Below are positions 6,819 to 9,887 of a stretch of DNA of 9,887 bases, one piece after another. Both the position numbers and the translations under genes were made by a program. The notes beneath the pieces were generated by a model. That model was given only the letters and a program-made list of their open reading frames with translations, had not been told where the DNA came from and did no database searches. Source of the stretch: Bacteroidota bacterium (GTDB taxonomy: Bacteria > Bacteroidota > Bacteroidia > Bacteroidales > UBA1715); the NCBI GenBank assembly GCA_029266015.1, contig JAJUFK010000077.1:1-9887 (forward strand), in the 5' to 3' direction. Numbering within the stretch: the stretch's first letter is position 1; every line of letters starts with the position of its first letter.

Positions 6819-8294
6819 ATGCAAAAAAAACCACGAATACTCATAGTTGACGATCAATATTCCAATAGATTTTTGATGGCAGAAATGTTGTTGGATTATG
6901 ATATTGCTATGGCTACCAGTGGTACCGAAATGTGGGAAGAAATAACCAAAAAAGTTCCTGATTTAATATTGCTCGATGTAATGATGCCCGAAGAAGATGG
7001 GTTTTCGTTAGCAAAAAAGTTGCATGCACACAAAGATTATAAAACGATTCCTGTAATATTTGTAACTGCTAAAGTGACCGGAGCCGATATTGACGAAGGA
7101 TTTCGCAGTGGTGCTTACGATTACATTAAAAAGCCGTTTAATCAACAAGAATTGGAAACGCGTGTAAAAAATGCGTTAGAAAATTCAGCTAAAACTCATG
7201 ATTTATTGGCACGAGCTATTACGGGTGATATGATTTTTGAAAATATGCCGGAATCGTTGATTATAACCGATAAAGATTTTAGAATTGTATCTATAAATCC
7301 AGCATGTTCTGCTCTTACAGGATATTTGAATTCTGATGTGAGAGAAAGTTTTTTCCCCGATTATATTTGTGACGAATCGCAAAATCCTATAGCAATTGGT
7401 AAATTGTTGCATGCAAAACATGAAGTTTTTTTTATAGTAAAAAGTAAAAAAATAATTCCTATATCATTGTCAATATCGTTGGTAAACGACGAACAAAATA
7501 ATGAATTGGGGTGGGTGTGTATGTTTCATGATATAAGTGAACGCAAAACATTTGAAAAAAATCTGATTATTGCAAAAGAAAATGCTGAGCAAGCCGACAA
7601 AATGAAATCTATGTTTTTGGCAAAAATGAGTCACGAAATTCGAACTCCTCTCAATTCTATTATAGGGTTTTCGGATTTGCTCGAAGATGACGACATAACC
7701 AAAGATGAACGAGATAGATATGTTCAAATTATTAGAAAAAATGGTGAAAAATTGTTGGCGTTTATCGACAATTTACTTGATATTTCTTCACTTGAAACGC
7801 AGAAGATTCATATAGAAAAAAATAGTTGTAGTCCTCAAGAATTGATGCAAGATTTGTACGATGAATTTTTGGCACAACAGAAAAAGCAGAAAAAAGATGC
7901 AATTACATTTAAAATGCACAACACTACTGCTCCCGATTTTTATTTTATGACCGATCAAAAGCGATTGTATCAGTGTTTGTACAATATTCTAGAAAACGCG
8001 TTTAAGTTTACAACCGAAGGAGAGATTACCATTGTTTGCAAAATCAATGAAATAGGTAATTACATTGATTTTATAGTGCAAGATACAGGAGTAGGTATAG
8101 TACCCGAAATAGAAAATAGAATTTTTGATACATTTCAAAATATTGAAGCCGATTCGTCAGAAAAAACAGGAGGTTTGGGCTTAGGGCTTGCTATTTCAAA
8201 AAATATTGTAAAACTGCTTAATGGTTCTATATTGCTTAAAACTAAACCAAATATTGGTTCAATGTTTACCGTACGCTTACCTATCAACAATTAG
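6819..8294 (+). CDS. Soluble hybrid histidine kinase, REC-PAS-HisKA-HATPase
   Basis: A 491-residue two-component signalling protein with its receiver at the N-terminus. The receiver domain (about 5-122) has the acidic pair D11 and D12, the phospho-acceptor D53 in LLDVMMPEEDG, T83 and K105 in KKPF. A PAS domain follows (about 137-247: ENMPESLIITDKDFRIVSIN, ending FHDISERK). A short helical linker leads to HisKA with the phosphorylated H272 in SHEIRTPLNS. The HATPase domain has the N box NILENAFKFT (N393), G1 DTGVGI (422-427), the F box FDTF (436-439) and G2 GGLGLGL (451-457). All residues needed for autophosphorylation and receiver phosphorylation are present. There is no signal peptide or membrane segment, so it senses or relays cytoplasmic signals, perhaps through PAS or from another kinase to its receiver. 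No DNA-binding output domain is attached, and no separate response regulator lies in the window. It begins 8 bases after lysA. Confidence 0.95.
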   Translation: MQKKPRILIVDDQYSNRFLMAEMLLDYDIAMATSGTEMWEEITKKVPDLILLDVMMPEEDGFSLAKKLHAHKDYKTIPVIFVTAKVTGADIDEGFRSGAYDYIKKPFNQQELETRVKNALENSAKTHDLLARAITGDMIFENMPESLIITDKDFRIVSINPACSALTGYLNSDVRESFFPDYICDESQNPIAIGKLLHAKHEVFFIVKSKKIIPISLSISLVNDEQNNELGWVCMFHDISERKTFEKNLIIAKENAEQADKMKSMFLAKMSHEIRTPLNSIIGFSDLLEDDDITKDERDRYVQIIRKNGEKLLAFIDNLLDISSLETQKIHIEKNSCSPQELMQDLYDEFLAQQKKQKKDAITFKMHNTTAPDFYFMTDQKRLYQCLYNILENAFKFTTEGEITIVCKINEIGNYIDFIVQDTGVGIVPEIENRIFDTFQNIEADSSEKTGGLGLGLAISKNIVKLLNGSILLKTKPNIGSMFTVRLPINN

Positions 8295-8312
8295 TAGATT
8301 ACAAGGCTGCTT

Positions 8313-8347
8313 TTTGTTAAATTTTCAAGAAATTTATTGTAGTTTTG
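8313..8347 (+). promoter_or_regulatory. Candidate promoter of the Mur-ligase-like gene
   Basis: TAGTTTTG (8340-8347) matches the Bacteroidota -7 element TAnnTTTG exactly. TTTG at 8313-8316 could be the -33 element, but the 23-base spacing is longer than usual. Transcription would start near 8354, giving a leader of about 70 bases. No clear terminator for the kinase gene precedes it, so read-through from lysA is also possible. Confidence 0.3.
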
Positions 8348-8423
8348 AATTTGTAATTAAGACCTTTTTTCTTAATGTCTTCATTAACAATTAAAAAATA
8401 ATCATTGAAAATTATTATACTAT

Positions 8424-9794
8424 ATGACATTAGATTCGTTTTCATCATTCTTTTTTGTAGGTATTGCCGGAACAGGTATGAGTGCTATAGCGCAGTATTT
8501 ACAAGGGGTAGGCAAACATGTTTCGGGGTCTGACCGATTGTTTGGTGCCGAACAAAAAATCCGTATTCAGCAGCAGTTCGAAGAACAAGGTATTACTTGT
8601 TTTTTTCAAGATGGTAGCGGTATTACAAAACAAACTGATGTTGTAATAGTTTCTACAGCCATAGAACAAAGTAATATAGAGTATCAAAAAGCTTTGGAAC
8701 TTGGAATACCCATAATGAAACGTTCCGAATTGTTGGCAGCTATTTCAAATAGTATTAAAACAATTGCAGTAGGCGGTACATCGGGTAAGTCTACCACAAC
8801 TGCTATGATTTTTCATATATTACAAACGTGCGGAAAATCTCCATCGCTTATTACGGGAGCGGGTTTGTCTGAATTGCAAGAAAAAGGTATGCCCGGCAAT
8901 GCATGGGTTGGTACAGGTGAATGGCTTGTAATAGAAGCAGATGAATCCGATGGTTCTATTGTTAATTATAAACCGGAAATTTCGGTATTGCTTAATATTG
9001 ACCGCGACCATAAAGAATATGATGAACTCATAGCATTATTTACTACATTTAAACATAATACGGCATCATACTTTATTGCAAATCAAGATTATGGACTTAC
9101 TAAGCAGTTGAGCGATGACCATGCGTATAATTTTGGTACGCAACAAGCACCTCTGTGTGGAACTAATTTTGTGCAAGAAGGATTTGAAATTTCTTTTACG
9201 GTGCAATCATGTACCTGTAAAGTCCCTGTAATTGGTAAACACAATATGGAAAATGCCTTGGCAGCTATTGCTGTTGCACATGCTATTGGTATTTCTATAG
9301 CAGACGCGTGTGGAGCATTAGCTTCGTTTCGAGGAATATACCGCAGAACACAATTGGTTGGTAAAACCGAAAATAATATATATGTAGTTGATGATTTTGC
9401 ACATAATCCGGCCGAAGTAGCTGCTGCCATTAAAGCATGTCAGCAAATAGCTTCCCATGTAGTTGCATGGTTCCAACCCCATGGCTTTGGACCGTTACGA
9501 TTTATGCATGCCGAATTATCGGAATTTGTAAGTCATACATTACGCCAAACCGATGTGTTTTTAATTGCAGATGTATATTATGCAGGAGGAACGGTTGACA
9601 AAAATATTTCGCCTACTATAGTGAGCGAGGCTATCGCTCTCCAAGGAAAACAAGCGGTGTATACCGGTTCCAAAGAACAGTCGTTGCAAGTAATAGCAGC
9701 TACTACGCCGCCCAATGCGGTAGTGCTCGTTATGGGTGCTCGCGACCCGTATTTAGATGCGTTTGCAGTGCAAGTATTAGAAACACTTAGATAA
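8424..9794 (+). CDS. Mur ligase family protein, MurC-like paralogue
   Basis: A 456-residue cytoplasmic ligase of the Mur family, which joins an amino acid or peptide to UDP-N-acetylmuramic acid using ATP. The N-terminal Rossmann domain has GIAGTGMSAIA (13-23) and SGSD (34-37). The central domain has the P-loop GGTSGKSTTT (117-126), EADESDGS (171-178) and NIDRDH (191-196), then GKHNMENALAAI (271-282). The C-terminal domain has FRGIYRRTQLVG (302-313), DDFAHNP (323-329), FQPHGFGPLRF (350-360) and MGARDPYL (437-444). The order and length are those of MurC (UDP-MurNAc:L-alanine ligase). Several signatures differ: GTSGKS for GTHGKT, FAHNP for YGHHP, FQPHGFGP for FQPHRYTRT, and GARD for GAGD. It also stands apart from any dcw cell-wall cluster. 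I therefore read it as a paralogue rather than the essential MurC. Mpl (murein tripeptide recycling ligase) is an alternative, but its usual N-terminal and C-terminal signatures are not seen. Substrate is unknown. Confidence 0.8.
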   Translation: MTLDSFSSFFFVGIAGTGMSAIAQYLQGVGKHVSGSDRLFGAEQKIRIQQQFEEQGITCFFQDGSGITKQTDVVIVSTAIEQSNIEYQKALELGIPIMKRSELLAAISNSIKTIAVGGTSGKSTTTAMIFHILQTCGKSPSLITGAGLSELQEKGMPGNAWVGTGEWLVIEADESDGSIVNYKPEISVLLNIDRDHKEYDELIALFTTFKHNTASYFIANQDYGLTKQLSDDHAYNFGTQQAPLCGTNFVQEGFEISFTVQSCTCKVPVIGKHNMENALAAIAVAHAIGISIADACGALASFRGIYRRTQLVGKTENNIYVVDDFAHNPAEVAAAIKACQQIASHVVAWFQPHGFGPLRFMHAELSEFVSHTLRQTDVFLIADVYYAGGTVDKNISPTIVSEAIALQGKQAVYTGSKEQSLQVIAATTPPNAVVLVMGARDPYLDAFAVQVLETLR

Positions 9795-9821
9795 AGGTTT
9801 TGATATTCTATTTTACATGCA

Positions 9822-9853
9822 AACTCCAAATATTTTCATTAATTTTTGGAGTT
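9822..9853. terminator. Hairpin downstream of the Mur-ligase-like gene
   Basis: AACTCCAAA (9822-9830) pairs perfectly with TTTGGAGTT (9845-9853) across a 14-base loop, 28 bases after the stop codon. There is no T tract directly after the stem on either strand, so it is either a weak terminator or an RNA 3'-end stabilising structure. Confidence 0.4.
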
Positions 9854-9887
9854 AAGTCTAAAAATTATATTAGTTTTTTAACAAAAA

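Noticed and set aside
8356..8381. Inverted repeats ATTAAG/CTTAAT and AAGAC/GTCTT with a T run, possibly a terminator after the kinase gene
   Set aside because: The T run is in the loop rather than after the stem, and the stems are 5-6 bp, so it does not form an intrinsic terminator.

Overview
The window looks like a chromosomal segment of an A+T-rich member of the Bacteroidota. Three things point that way. The first complete gene encodes a secreted protein ending in a type IX secretion (T9SS)-like C-terminal sorting domain. The start codons lack clear Shine-Dalgarno sequences. One promoter (upstream of the universal stress gene, minus strand) matches the Bacteroidota TAnnTTTG -7 consensus exactly. 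Species or order cannot be read from the sequence.

Layout. Bases 1-227 hold the 3' end of a SpoU/TrmH-family RNA 2'-O-methyltransferase gene, followed by a terminator-like hairpin. Bases 353-1456 encode a secreted two-domain protein with a duplicated beta-rich domain and a sorting-domain-like C-terminus, closed by a strong intrinsic terminator. Bases 1561-4218 encode leucyl-tRNA synthetase (leuS). A bidirectional terminator separates it from a convergent minus-strand gene (4356-5192) for a double-domain universal stress protein. A 358-base A+T-rich divergent intergenic region follows, with an inverted repeat overlapping the predicted stress-gene promoter. Bases 5551-6810 encode diaminopimelate decarboxylase (lysA), followed after 8 bases by a soluble hybrid sensor kinase (REC-PAS-HisKA-HATPase; 6819-8294). 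The last gene (8424-9794) is a Mur-ligase paralogue resembling MurC but with several altered signature motifs, followed by a hairpin.

How the genes relate. Most are housekeeping genes: tRNA charging, RNA methylation, lysine synthesis. lysA consumes meso-diaminopimelate, a peptidoglycan precursor, and the Mur-like ligase belongs to the family that builds or recycles peptidoglycan stems, so a cell-wall or lysine theme on the right half is possible but only inferred. The tight lysA-kinase spacing suggests co-transcription of a metabolic enzyme with a signalling protein. I see no mobile element, CRISPR array, tRNA, rRNA or defence system. The least conventional genes are the duplicated-domain secreted protein and the MurC-like paralogue.
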